DNA from: Flavobacteriales bacterium | Lineage (GTDB): Bacteria > Bacteroidota > Bacteroidia > Flavobacteriales_F > PHOS-HE28 | Assembly: GCA_019912395.1 (NCBI GenBank) | Contig: JAIOIH010000068.1 | Coordinates: forward strand, 1-48,377 | Length of the DNA: 48,377 nucleotides | Reading direction: 5' to 3' | In this document: piece by piece, positions 15,516-24,020 of the stretch | Position numbering within the stretch: the stretch's first letter is position 1 | Layout: each line of letters opens with the position of its first letter | Notes under the pieces: generated by a model | What the model saw: only the letters and a program-made list of their open reading frames with translations | Database searches by the model: none | Told to the model about the DNA's origin: nothing | Translations under genes and position numbers: made by a program

Positions 15516-17396
15516 TCAGATCGTCTTGATCATCCCTTTATCGCTCAGCCGCAACTTGCTCTGGTCATCGATCGCCGTGTCCAGGCAGATGAAGATGTCG
15601 CCATCGCCCAGCTCCAAGCCTTGGATGGTATCGGCGTGTACCTTCTTGTCCAAGCACACCAGCAGGTGGTGGCTGTGCCATTCGTGGCTGATCCGGTCCA
15701 CCACGTTCTTCTGCAACTGCTTCACCTGCTCCACCCGGCTATCGAGCGGAAAGCCTTCCAGCAGCATCACCTCGGTGCGCAGGCCCTCGCGTGTCCAGTC
15801 CTTCACCAAGGGGCTTTCGGCTTCGGCGAAGGCCTTCTCCAAGGCGGTGAGGTCGGCACCTTCCACATCGCTCCAGGCGCGGAAGTTGCTCTTCTCCAAA
15901 CCAAAGCTCAGAAAGCCCGCATCGCTCTTGTTCTTCGTGAAGGCCCGCTTCAGGCGCTCGCGGGTGATATCGGCAATTGTTTCAAATCCATGGTTCCTGC
16001 CTTTGTGGTCCTCTTCCAGTACTTCCGGAAGCTGCACGAGCAAGAACTTTCTGTTCCCGCCATCAGACGCGTTCAATTCTTCTACTGCCTGCGCAGTAGT
16101 ACCGGAGCCCGCGAAGAAGTCTAAAACAATAGCCTCTTTGTCAAATTCAGTGGCGGCCCCGATGAGGTGTTTAACATAGTTGACTGGCTTGGAGTAGTCG
16201 AAAACGCCTTCCTCCCCGAACAAGTCCCTTAGCTGTTCATAGGCATCTTCGTTCGTTCCCTCAATGTCAAGACCATTTATAAACGAAGGCAGGCCTTTAA
16301 AAGAATCTGCGGATTGAGGTTTGAACACGCGCAATTGGAAATTCTCTGTGTTGACAATGAGTTGGGCTCCTTTTGAGAGGTAGTCATCCAAGTACGATTG
16401 TGACCAGATGAACGGTCCTTTGATTCTGAATGCACTAGTGATTACACCGTCCTTAACCACAACATCATCAAGAAGGTCAATTCCACTTGAACCAGTCCCA
16501 TAGCGACCCTTGGGATAGGTCTTCGGTTTGAGCTTGGTTTGAACGAGCCCTGCTTCAATGCTCAACGTGCCGACACTATTCGTTCTTTTCACAAGTGGCT
16601 GTGACTCGGACTCATCTGCTCTACCCCCGTATAGCTTCTTCCCTTCAATCGTCTTTGAATGCACTACGCAATACTCCGTTGTGCTGATAATACCCTTCGT
16701 CAAGAAACTGCCCTTTCGCTTCTTTAGCCAAACTAGTTGTCCAAGAAAAGACTCGTCCCCATATACCTCAGACATGAGATTGCGCAGGTGATGCACCTCG
16801 TTGTCGTCGATGCTCACGAAGATCACCCCATCATCGCGCAGCAGCTGGCGGGCCAGTCGCAGGCGCGGGTACATCATGCTCAGCCACTTGCTGTGGAAGC
16901 GGCCATCGGCCCGGGTGTTGGTGGTGAGCTTGCGGCCCTCGTCATCCACCTGCCCGGTGCGGCGCAGGTATTCCTCCAAGGGTTCGGTGAAGTCGTCCTC
17001 GTACACGAAGTCGTTGCCGGTGTTGTACGGCGGGTCGATGTAGATCATCTTCACCTTGCCGGCATAGGCCTTCTGCAGCAGCTTCAGCACCTCCAGGTTC
17101 TCGCCTTCGATGAAGACGTTGCGGGTGGTGTCCTCATTCACGCCCTTGCCTGTTTGCGGCACCAAGGTGCCCTTGCTGGGTGTGCCGGCCATGCGGCGCG
17201 CTTCGCGCTTGCCGGGCCAGTTGAGGCCGAAGTGCTCGGCATCGGCATCGTCGTCCTCCAGGTGTTCACCCAGTGCGGCGCGCAAGGTTTCCCAATTCAC
17301 TTGGCCATCGGCAAAGGCTTCGGGGGCGATGCCTTTGAGGGCGGCGAGCTGGTCTTCGTTGAAGGTGAAGGAAGGGCGTAGTTTGGTGTGGGCCAT
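15516..17396 (-). CDS. Type III site-specific DNA methyltransferase Mod (system 1)
   Basis: A 626-residue beta-class N6-adenine methyltransferase: IYIDPPYNTGNDF (118-130, motif IV) precedes LDFFAGSGTTAQAV (425-438, motif I). The region between about 220 and 400 should contain the target-recognition domain. The N-terminal GKREARRMAGTPS and NVFIEGENLEVLKLLQ blocks are typical of Mod. It recognises and methylates the site and forms the restriction complex with Res1. It follows the RecB-like nuclease by 39 bp and precedes the TrlF-like gene. It is clearly homologous to Mod2 in the catalytic parts, while the recognition region differs. Confidence 0.92.
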   Translation of the reverse strand: MAHTKLRPSFTFNEDQLAALKGIAPEAFADGQVNWETLRAALGEHLEDDDADAEHFGLNWPGKREARRMAGTPSKGTLVPQTGKGVNEDTTRNVFIEGENLEVLKLLQKAYAGKVKMIYIDPPYNTGNDFVYEDDFTEPLEEYLRRTGQVDDEGRKLTTNTRADGRFHSKWLSMMYPRLRLARQLLRDDGVIFVSIDDNEVHHLRNLMSEVYGDESFLGQLVWLKKRKGSFLTKGIISTTEYCVVHSKTIEGKKLYGGRADESESQPLVKRTNSVGTLSIEAGLVQTKLKPKTYPKGRYGTGSSGIDLLDDVVVKDGVITSAFRIKGPFIWSQSYLDDYLSKGAQLIVNTENFQLRVFKPQSADSFKGLPSFINGLDIEGTNEDAYEQLRDLFGEEGVFDYSKPVNYVKHLIGAATEFDKEAIVLDFFAGSGTTAQAVEELNASDGGNRKFLLVQLPEVLEEDHKGRNHGFETIADITRERLKRAFTKNKSDAGFLSFGLEKSNFRAWSDVEGADLTALEKAFAEAESPLVKDWTREGLRTEVMLLEGFPLDSRVEQVKQLQKNVVDRISHEWHSHHLLVCLDKKVHADTIQGLELGDGDIFICLDTAIDDQSKLRLSDKGMIKTI

Positions 17397-17435
17397 GTGG
17401 GTAGGAACTCGGGCTGAAGGTCGGGTTCAGCGCGT

Positions 17436-18257
17436 TCATGCGGAAATATCGAGGTTTCCCTCGAGCCAATCGTTCTGTTCGGCATCGTTCGGCGGGTCGT
17501 TGAAGTACTTGGTGACCCCGCTGCTTTCCACGCCGCGCTTGCGGGCAAAGGCACGGTAGCTCTTGCAACTGAATCGGGCATCGCAGTTGCGGCACACGCG
17601 GGTTCCGAAGCGGCGCTTGCCCCCGCCCTCCAGGTCCTCCAAGCTGCGCGGCAGGAATTCCTTGCCTTCGATGCGATCCACCACTTCACCGAAGGATTGC
17701 ACGGTCTCCTCCAAGCGCTGCTGGTCGAAGGGCAGTTCGATCAGCGGGTCCCAGCGCTCGAACTCGAACAGGAAGGCGGCCATGTCGCCACTGCGCCACG
17801 CCTGCTTCATCGTCTTGGGGTACTGCGTGGCGATGATGGCCGTGTGGTGCAGCGGTTGGCGTTGCAGGTTCTGCCAGATGTGGGCGTACACGTTGAGCTG
17901 TTGTTCGTAGCGCTCCGGGTGCTGACGCACGCTCTCCGGGTCGTGGGTCTTGATGTCGTATAGCCAGGTCTCCTCGCCTTCCTGCACCACGTCCACCACC
18001 CCTTCGATGGTGAAGCGGCGGCCTCGGTCCGTGCGTTGTTCGGGCAATGCGAGGCGCACTTCGGTGCGGGTGACGTTCTCCGCCACGTGCTTCATCTTCT
18101 TGTAGTAGAAAAGTACTTGGTTCAGGGCTTCCTGCTTCAGGTCGTTGGTGAGCACCTGGCCACTCTCCATGCGCAGCAGCTCGTAGTTGCGCTCGAAGTA
18201 GTCGCGGATGCGCGCTTCCATCGGGTCGGGCTTCACCGGCTTCTTAGTTGCTGCCAT
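17436..18257 (-). CDS. RecB/AddB-like PD-(D/E)XK nuclease half, split from the UvrD protein
   Basis: A 273-residue protein with the RecB-family nuclease core: E66 (TEVRLAL), D89 (GVVDVV), D101-I-K103 (YDIKTHD) and QLNVY (120-124), then CRNCDARFSC (C222, C225, C231). Only three Cys are present in the whole chain; the fourth ligand of the family's 4Fe-4S cluster would be the Cys in 'LTCPRQY' at the C-terminus of the overlapping UvrD gene. The first 30 residues (MEARIRDYFERNYELL) fit the middle of a fused helicase-nuclease. The ATG lies 14 nt inside UvrD. So this is half of a split, or frameshifted, UvrD-nuclease. Confidence 0.82.
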   Translation of the reverse strand: MAATKKPVKPDPMEARIRDYFERNYELLRMESGQVLTNDLKQEALNQVLFYYKKMKHVAENVTRTEVRLALPEQRTDRGRRFTIEGVVDVVQEGEETWLYDIKTHDPESVRQHPERYEQQLNVYAHIWQNLQRQPLHHTAIIATQYPKTMKQAWRSGDMAAFLFEFERWDPLIELPFDQQRLEETVQSFGEVVDRIEGKEFLPRSLEDLEGGGKRRFGTRVCRNCDARFSCKSYRAFARKRGVESSGVTKYFNDPPNDAEQNDWLEGNLDISA

Positions 18258-20844
18258 TGCGCTGTGCGATCAGGAATTGGTGCAGGTCCTCCACGGTGCG
18301 GTGTACCAACTGGCCGAACATCCGGGTCTGTTGCCGGCTGGGCACGAAGCCGTACTTGTCAAACACCATGTACTGCCGCGGGCAGGTGAGGTAGCCGGTG
18401 TAGTCACCGGTGAAGCTGTATGCCTTGCCCATGTCCTCCACCTCGGTGGTGGCATCAGGCAAGGTGGCGATGTCCAAGGTGCTCAGCTCCGGCAGTTGCA
18501 GGTCACGGAAGCATTTGAGCGGCGGGAAGACGTGCCCGCCTTTCTTTTCCACGAACACCAGCAGGTCCTTCGCCCGGCTCAGCGCCACGTAGAAGAGGCG
18601 CATGGCGTCGAATTCCGCTTGGCGTTCCAGCGGCTCGCCTCCTTCTTTGGCCAGCATCCCGCGCACGGCCACGTCCAGCGGCGATGGGTCGCGCAACTTG
18701 CGGCCCATGTTGCCCAGGATGACCACCTTGAACTCGAGCCCTTTGCTCTGGTGGATGGTGAGGAAAGGAACACGGCCACGCGGGAACGGGTCGTCGTCGT
18801 TCTCGTATTCGCTCTCGCCCAGGCGCCAGATGGCATAGCAGAACTGCCGGAAGAAGCTGTTGGCGAAGCGCTCCTCTTGCACATAGTAGCCGGTGACGAT
18901 GGCCACAAACTCGTCCTGGTAGCGACCGAGGTATTGGCTGATGAGCGCGAGGTTGCAGATGGGGCCTTCGTCATGATCCTCGCCATTCCCGTCCTCCGCG
19001 CGTTGCATCCAATCGCGCAGGGGCTTGAAGCCGCAGAGCTGATGGAAGAGGTCGAGCACGTTCCAATCCAACGCGGTGGTGCGGTTGAGGACATAGCGCA
19101 GCGTGAGCGGTGTACCTGCCCGGAGCCGGTTCGCCACCATGTCCCGAAAGAATTTTCCGGAAAGCGTTTTGATGGCGCGCGTGCTGAGACCGTTGGCCTT
19201 GACGAGTGCGGCCACGTGCTCCAGCGTGCAGGCATCGCTGGGTGCCCACTTCTTCTTCTGGAGCACTTTCTGCAGCGCGTCCAGGTCGTCGCTCGCACGC
19301 TGCTTTTCGTCCTTGCGGTCCGCGATAAAAGCTTTGAGCTGCGGGTCCGCGTCCACAAAGACCAGGGCTTCCTTGCGGCAGCGACTGAGCCAACGGCGGA
19401 ACTCCTGGTAACCTGCACTGTTCCATTCCGGTTCATGCGGCGTCCCGATGATCATGCGGAGAAGACCCATCACGATGGTGGACTCCTCCGTCTCCAAGAA
19501 GCGCCCCGCACGCGGCGCATACACGGGGATACCGTGCTCCTGCAACGCATCGCGCATTCCGGTGACCGCCGCGTTCGGGTTGCCCATGTAGGGCTTCACG
19601 CTCGGGAAGAGCACGGCCACCTCATTGAAGTCGTTGATCTTGCCTTCATCCTTGAGCTGCCGGATGAACGCGGCGAGTTGGGCGTACACCGTGGCGCTGT
19701 CCGCCTTGTCGGTCACCACTACACTGGGCAACACGTCCTTGCGATGCGCAGTGATGTTCTTCTCCTGCACGCGATAGTGGCCCTTGCCATCGGGGCGCTT
19801 CCAATCGATCTGGTCGATGAAGTGCGAGTAGACATCGACCACCTTGCTGCGCGAGCGGTAGTTGATGTTGAGGTCGATGCGCTTGGGTTCCACACCGAAG
19901 CGCTCCAAACACCGCTGCGGGAATTCGACGAGGTTCTCCACCGTCGCGCCCCGAAAGCGGTAAAGCGCTTGGTCGTCATCGCCCACCACAGTGATATTCG
20001 TGCTCCCCTTTGCCAAGTGGAAGAAGAGTTCCTCTTGGATGCTGTTCGTGTCCTGGTACTCGTCCACGATCACATGGTCGAAGAGGGTTCCGCTCTCCGG
20101 GTTCGCCCGCAGTGCTTTCAGCGCTTGTTGTTGCAGGAGGGAGAGGTCCACTTTCTGCACTTCATCCTGAGCAAGCCATTGCAGGTAGGCGGCATGCACC
20201 TTCCGCACCTGTTCCCAATCCGGGTCGCACTTCACTTCACGCTCCGGAAGAATGCTCTCCTCGGCAAAGCGGTTGAAGGCCTTGATCGCGCTCAGCACGG
20301 CCAAGTGTTTGCTTCCGGCTTTACTATCCTCGATCGTCGTGTTTAGAAAGCGCTGTGCATCCTCTGCCTCCTCCATCCCCAAGGGTGCGATCAGGTGGTC
20401 CCAAGCCTTGCGGCTCACTTGAAAGTATTGTGAGAGCCCATCGAGCAGTACTACCGGGTCGGGTCGTTGTCCGGGTGCCGCAAACCGCCGGTCTGTGATC
20501 AACTTGCGACAGATACTGTGTACCGTGCCGATGGCCATGCCGCTGATATCGTAGTGTTCACCGGTCTTGCTCGTAGCGATGGCCAAGAGGTAGCGCAGGC
20601 CTTCCTTCAATTGGTGCGCGGCCTTTTCCGTGAACGTGCTCAGGAAGATGCGCTCCGGCGGAACACCCTTGCAAACAAGCAGGTTCACCGTGCGCCACAA
20701 CAACACGCGGGTCTTTCCGGAACCGGGGCCAGCGGTAAGGAACAACGGGCCGTCCAAGTATCCGATGGCAGCAAGCTGGCTGGCATTGGGCGTGAATTCA
20801 ACAGCTGCGAAAAGCTCGGTGAGGGGAATGTTCTTCTTGGCCAT
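18244..20844 (-). CDS. UvrD/PcrA-type SF1A helicase, first gene of operon 1
   Basis: An 867-residue helicase. Motifs: LTAGPGSGKT (36-45), STFTEKAA, VIVDEYQDT (258-266), VVGDDDQALYRFRG (286-299), LTIHQSKGLEFKVV and YVALSRAKDLLVF. The start at 20844 (MAKKNIPLTELF) is where homology begins; upstream in-frame codons are spacer. The C-terminus (YTGYLTCPRQY, then FGQLVHRTVEDLHQFL) is the opening of a RecB-type nuclease domain whose catalytic part lies in the next, overlapping gene. Together they should unwind and degrade DNA ends. It is preceded by the shared leader with the upstream ORF at 20846-20908. Confidence 0.92.
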   Translation of the reverse strand: MAKKNIPLTELFAAVEFTPNASQLAAIGYLDGPLFLTAGPGSGKTRVLLWRTVNLLVCKGVPPERIFLSTFTEKAAHQLKEGLRYLLAIATSKTGEHYDISGMAIGTVHSICRKLITDRRFAAPGQRPDPVVLLDGLSQYFQVSRKAWDHLIAPLGMEEAEDAQRFLNTTIEDSKAGSKHLAVLSAIKAFNRFAEESILPEREVKCDPDWEQVRKVHAAYLQWLAQDEVQKVDLSLLQQQALKALRANPESGTLFDHVIVDEYQDTNSIQEELFFHLAKGSTNITVVGDDDQALYRFRGATVENLVEFPQRCLERFGVEPKRIDLNINYRSRSKVVDVYSHFIDQIDWKRPDGKGHYRVQEKNITAHRKDVLPSVVVTDKADSATVYAQLAAFIRQLKDEGKINDFNEVAVLFPSVKPYMGNPNAAVTGMRDALQEHGIPVYAPRAGRFLETEESTIVMGLLRMIIGTPHEPEWNSAGYQEFRRWLSRCRKEALVFVDADPQLKAFIADRKDEKQRASDDLDALQKVLQKKKWAPSDACTLEHVAALVKANGLSTRAIKTLSGKFFRDMVANRLRAGTPLTLRYVLNRTTALDWNVLDLFHQLCGFKPLRDWMQRAEDGNGEDHDEGPICNLALISQYLGRYQDEFVAIVTGYYVQEERFANSFFRQFCYAIWRLGESEYENDDDPFPRGRVPFLTIHQSKGLEFKVVILGNMGRKLRDPSPLDVAVRGMLAKEGGEPLERQAEFDAMRLFYVALSRAKDLLVFVEKKGGHVFPPLKCFRDLQLPELSTLDIATLPDATTEVEDMGKAYSFTGDYTGYLTCPRQYMVFDKYGFVPSRQQTRMFGQLVHRTVEDLHQFLIAQRNGSN

Positions 20845-20845
20845 C

Positions 20846-20908
20846 TCACCTTCTGCGGCATTTTCGGTGAGTGGGTTCGAGAACGAAGATGAACATGCTG
20901 GTGGGCAT
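20846..20908 (-). promoter_or_regulatory. Upstream ORF 'MPTS...' in the operon 1 leader
   Basis: A 20-codon ORF, MPTSMFIFVLEPTHRKCRRR, whose TGA ends one base before the UvrD ATG. The first codons (ATGCCCACCAGC) are identical to an 10-codon upstream ORF at 40556-40588 that overlaps the SNF2 helicase start. Shared position and start suggest a leader peptide or translational coupling, but only four residues are conserved. Confidence 0.35.
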
Positions 20909-20980
20909 TGGGCCGCACAAAGTACCAATTGCCTGAATGCGCCGGAATGCCAAACCAACCAAAAGGCCTTGAGTGCCGCA
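20889..20980 (-). promoter_or_regulatory. Shared operon leader, copy 1, with candidate promoter
   Basis: About 75 bp here match 40570-40650 at roughly 80% identity by eye. The minus-strand core is GCGCATTCAGGCA, then TTGGTACTTTGT, then CAATGCCCACCAGC. TACTTTG (918-924 in the 20,000 block) resembles the TAnnTTTG -7 box but is one base short, and sits 74 nt before the UvrD ATG. The location ahead of both operons argues for a common promoter or regulatory leader. Confidence 0.45.
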
Positions 20981-21359
20981 TGTGCCGGAGGTCCCGCACA
21001 GCCTGAACCAAGGGCCAAGTGCCAAAGCCAAGGAACGCACGGCCTGCATGCGCCTGATGGCCGAATGCACCAAGAGGCCTAAAATGCCGGAAGGATCTTG
21101 AGCCAGTTGTCAGTTGTCCGCTGTCAGGTTCCCACGCCAAAGCGTTTCCGCGACGGCGGGTTGTCCGGCTTGAAAGCGATGGCTCCGCCTAGCCGAAGGC
21201 CTAGTGGCCAAATACCAAAACCTACCGAACACCTTTCCGCTTCGCGGCCTTTACCACTACCAGCCGCAAGCCGATAGCTTCAACCTTCGGAAATCATCAC
21301 CCAGCTACAAGCCGTGAGCCACAAGCCACAAGCTTGACCCTCACTTTAACCTTCGGAGA

Positions 21360-21560
21360 TCATCCCTTCGCCTCCAGCTCCACCGCCTCCAATTCCGGTT
21401 CCTCCACGGCTTGGCAGAAGCGCAACACATCGGCGTGCCCGGGATCGTCCGTGACCTCTCGTTGGTTCAACCACGGATCAATGCGGACGGACACAGATCC
21501 GGCCGCAGGTAGCGCTTGGTCATCATGATCTCCCGGGCGAGGGCGTTTCTCACCCGGGGG
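21360..21560 (-). pseudogene. Remnant of an unidentified gene interrupted by a dispersed repeat
   Basis: On the minus strand one frame from about 21570 reads SIDEGPRVRNALAREIMMTK then RYLRP; another, ending at the TGA at 21360, reads PWLNQREVTDDPGHADVLRF then CQAVEEPELEAVELEAKG. They would join if the 26 bp between CGGCCG and TGGTTG were removed, and those bases match the 'ccgtccgcattgatccgtgg' dispersed repeat. I do not recognise the protein. It is the C-terminal part only. Confidence 0.35.
21532..21558 (-). terminator. Hairpin downstream of the nuclease/T9SS fusion gene
   Basis: CCCGGGCGAG (21532-21541) pairs with CTCACCCGGG (21549-21558) around a 7-nt loop; one position is a G-U pair on the RNA. 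It starts 9 bp past the stop of the gene at 21567. No T tract follows. Confidence 0.45.
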
Positions 21561-21566
21561 CCTTCA

Positions 21567-23093
21567 TCAATGCTGCACCATCACCTTCAGATGGCTGATG
21601 GCTGCTCCCATTACGACGCGGATGGCGTAAAGGCCGTTCACTTCGTTGCTCAGGTCCAAGGTGTAGGCTTCCTGCACGGTTTGCAGGTCACGGATGACCT
21701 GGCCGTTGCTTGAATACACCAAGATACGCGCGTTGCCATGGATGCCGGACACCTGGAACTGCCCGGTGGTAGGGCTGGGATACAATGTGACCAGCTCGCC
21801 GCTCATCCTTTCCATGAAGCCCGTGGAAATATCGAGGAAAACGGTGTCGCTCTGCCCGCAGCCGTTCAGGGCATACACGCCGAGTTGGCTGCCGTTGTTC
21901 ACGTTGCCTACATCCACGGTAATGTTGTTGGTGCTGGAACTGCCTGTCCAGCCTGTGGGTAGGACCCATACGTACGCACCTGCGTCCGGACCGGCAGGGA
22001 CCGAATATTCCTGCGTGGAACCGAAGGGGGGTGCCAGCGGGCCAACGATGGCTCCGGGATCAGCCGGCGGCGCAATGACCGCATCGATGTCGAAATTGCC
22101 CTTGATCACCGAACTCGAATTCCCTCGCGCATCCTTGAACTGGAAGTACACGTCCGTATTGCCGGTGGTGCTCCAGTTGCAGAAGAGGACGTGCCGGATG
22201 ATGTCGAGGTATTGCACTCCGGGGTCGATGAAGATCACGGTCAGGTCGCTCGGGGCGGTCCCTGCGGGGTCGCTCCAATAGCGCAAGAGCACCAGTTCAT
22301 CCGGGCCACTCGTGTAGCGGAAGCCACCGTCAGTATCGGGGTCGATGAGACCGCCGTACCGGTTCACGGTATCGTGTACCATGTTCATCGCGTTGTCCAT
22401 CTCGGTGCGCAATACGGAGCTGGTGAAGCGCAGTACGTTCCATCCTGCGCTGGCCAATAAGTTGCTGCGCCGCTTGTCCTTTTCCACCGCTGCGGCCGAA
22501 CGCTGATGCGCATCCCCGTCGCACTCGATGTCCAGGTTGGCGGTCTTGCAGAACACGGCAAAATCCAGCTTGAACCACTTCCCACCTGCCCGGATGTCGA
22601 ATTGTCGTTCCGACGGGACATCCGCTTTCAGCATCTCGTTCCACAGCAGGGTTTCCAAGTGGCTGTCGTTGAAAAGGTGATTGATGTCCGTGGCCGTGAA
22701 GAGCTTTTTCAAAGTGGTGGGAAAGAAGATGGCGCGGCGGGGGATCTTGCTCGGTATCGGCTCGGCCAATTGTTGCATTCCCGCGCAACCCACTACGTAG
22801 TAGTCCTTCTGCGCATGCGGATGCAACGGCTCATCCGGTAATATCTCTGAACGTTTGAGGATCACCAGGCCGGTGATGGGTGCGTACCACCGCACCATGT
22901 AGCGGTCATCTCCAAATGCCTTGGGTTGATAGAACGCGATGAGCGTGGCCTTGCCTTCGCGGATGATCGGCGGGGCATGAAGGACCGGTATGCGGTACCA
23001 ACCATGCTCCAGCGCGATCGCTAGGTCCTTCCGTGTGGGCAGGTATGCCACCAGCACGTTGTTCTCTTCGGTATCGAGGATGACTTCGTGCAT
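21567..23093 (-). CDS. Chimera: DUF559/Vsr-like nuclease fused to a type IX secretion tail
   Basis: A 508-residue in-frame chimera. Residues 1-245 look cytoplasmic: a domain with WYRIPV, AFYQPKAFG and EILPDEPLHPHAQKDYYV, then a DUF559/Vsr-like PD-(D/E)XK core, KLDFAVF (175-181), LDIECDGDAH (187-196), KDKRRSNLLASAGWNVLRF (205-223). From about 262 the style changes to a secreted adhesin: YLDI...VYFQFKDARGNSSSV, a PKD/Ig-like stretch (VPAGPDAGAYVWVLPTGW), and a type IX sorting domain (LYPSPTTGQFQV 437-448 to the C-terminus). There is no signal peptide, so the tail cannot be exported by the usual route. It starts 2 bp after the UDG-like gene. I infer that a recombination joined a defence gene to the 3' end of a secreted-protein gene. 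Confidence 0.8.
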   Translation of the reverse strand: MHEVILDTEENNVLVAYLPTRKDLAIALEHGWYRIPVLHAPPIIREGKATLIAFYQPKAFGDDRYMVRWYAPITGLVILKRSEILPDEPLHPHAQKDYYVVGCAGMQQLAEPIPSKIPRRAIFFPTTLKKLFTATDINHLFNDSHLETLLWNEMLKADVPSERQFDIRAGGKWFKLDFAVFCKTANLDIECDGDAHQRSAAAVEKDKRRSNLLASAGWNVLRFTSSVLRTEMDNAMNMVHDTVNRYGGLIDPDTDGGFRYTSGPDELVLLRYWSDPAGTAPSDLTVIFIDPGVQYLDIIRHVLFCNWSTTGNTDVYFQFKDARGNSSSVIKGNFDIDAVIAPPADPGAIVGPLAPPFGSTQEYSVPAGPDAGAYVWVLPTGWTGSSSTNNITVDVGNVNNGSQLGVYALNGCGQSDTVFLDISTGFMERMSGELVTLYPSPTTGQFQVSGIHGNARILVYSSNGQVIRDLQTVQEAYTLDLSNEVNGLYAIRVVMGAAISHLKVMVQH

Positions 23094-23095
23094 GC

Positions 23096-23842
23096 TTACT
23101 TCACTTCGTTCCGCCAGACCTCCCGCATGGGTGCGAAGGCCTTTGCCAACAGATCAACTTCGTCCGCAATACCGTTGCTGAAGTGCCTGGCTCTTCCATT
23201 CTGCGGTTGGCAGGGATGGCATAGCGCTATCACCGTTGCGGTGGTGCGCTGCGCATTGTCGAAGACGACATCTTCATTGATGTGCATATTGCGCGCATCG
23301 ATTTCCTTGAACTCGGTGATGCCCAGTGCGCGATAGCTGAAGTCATCCGAGATGAGTGAAAGCAATTGGAACGGGATCATACCCAAGGTGATGATCACTT
23401 CAGGCCGCAGTAAGCTGAGTTGCTCCATGAAGAGCGCGGAGCACGCGCGCATGAAGTCCGGATGCGCCAAGGCTGGGGAGGGGCCCGTATTCCGCGTGTC
23501 GTCCTGTCTTACGCCCATGATGAAGTTGGTGAAGAAGCACGCCTCCATGGGCAGGCCCGCATCGGCGAACAAGGCTTCCATATTCCTCCAGGTCGAGGTG
23601 TGGAACTCATCACCTCGACGCAGGCTTTTGGCCAGGCCGCTCACCCGGTCCTGGTCCTGACCGAGCACCATTATCGCCCTACGGGAGATAGGTTGTGCAG
23701 CATCCAGAGAACCCCATGCGCAGGGGAAGAAGCCGGCCCCGGGGATCGTCCCGGTACCGTCCATCATGCCGGTACCTACATACGGCAGCTTGTGGCTGAG
23801 GTCATGGAGTTGCTTCAGCTCTTCCGCGATCGGGGCTTTCAT
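23096..23842 (-). CDS. Uracil-DNA-glycosylase-superfamily-like protein
   Basis: A 248-residue protein. IMVLGQDQD (57-65) corresponds to the GQDP-type motif A of uracil-DNA glycosylases, LRPEVIITLGM to the central strand, and ALCHPCQPQNGR near 206-217 to the HPS-type motif B. Catalytic activity cannot be assumed, since the Pro and Tyr of GQDPY are replaced. It could be a base-excision enzyme or a nucleic-acid binder; paired with the DUF559-like nuclease 2 bp downstream it may form a two-gene defence unit (base recognition plus cleavage). It lies just after the truncated nuclease that ends operon 2. Confidence 0.65.
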   Translation of the reverse strand: MKAPIAEELKQLHDLSHKLPYVGTGMMDGTGTIPGAGFFPCAWGSLDAAQPISRRAIMVLGQDQDRVSGLAKSLRRGDEFHTSTWRNMEALFADAGLPMEACFFTNFIMGVRQDDTRNTGPSPALAHPDFMRACSALFMEQLSLLRPEVIITLGMIPFQLLSLISDDFSYRALGITEFKEIDARNMHINEDVVFDNAQRTTATVIALCHPCQPQNGRARHFSNGIADEVDLLAKAFAPMREVWRNEVK

Positions 23843-23936
23843 TCGATTCCTGTTTACTGCTCAAACTGGTGCGACTATAGACTTGCGCCGATAGGGCACG
23901 GAAGAGCACGAGCATGGACGCTCTCGCCAATTTTGG

Positions 23937-24008
23937 GAAAAGCTCGCGGATGATGGTCTCGGCCACGCGGCCTTTGATGGAGTTCTGGGAGAAGGTGGAT
24001 AGGGGCAT
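23937..24008 (-). pseudogene. Truncated PD-(D/E)XK nuclease gene (24 codons), end of operon 2
   Basis: The first 24 codons are those of the intact nuclease at 3695-4177 (MPLSTFSQNSIKGRVAETII RELF), after which homology stops abruptly at 23937 and the frame runs on into unrelated residues to 23802. The catalytic PD...ExK part is gone. The break is also the left edge of the long direct repeat with copy 1. Confidence 0.8.
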
Positions 24009-24020
24009 GCTGCGTGTGCA

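Larger units (their letters stand above)
20981..21566. other. Spacer between the operons with repeats and a gene remnant
   Basis: No complete gene. It holds 'ctgaatgc/cggaatgcc' repeat motifs (to about 21090), a 'ccaaagcgtttccgcgacggcgg' block, low-complexity 'agccacaagccacaag' (21300-21335), a broken coding remnant (21360-21560) and a hairpin (21532-21558). Confidence 0.5.
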
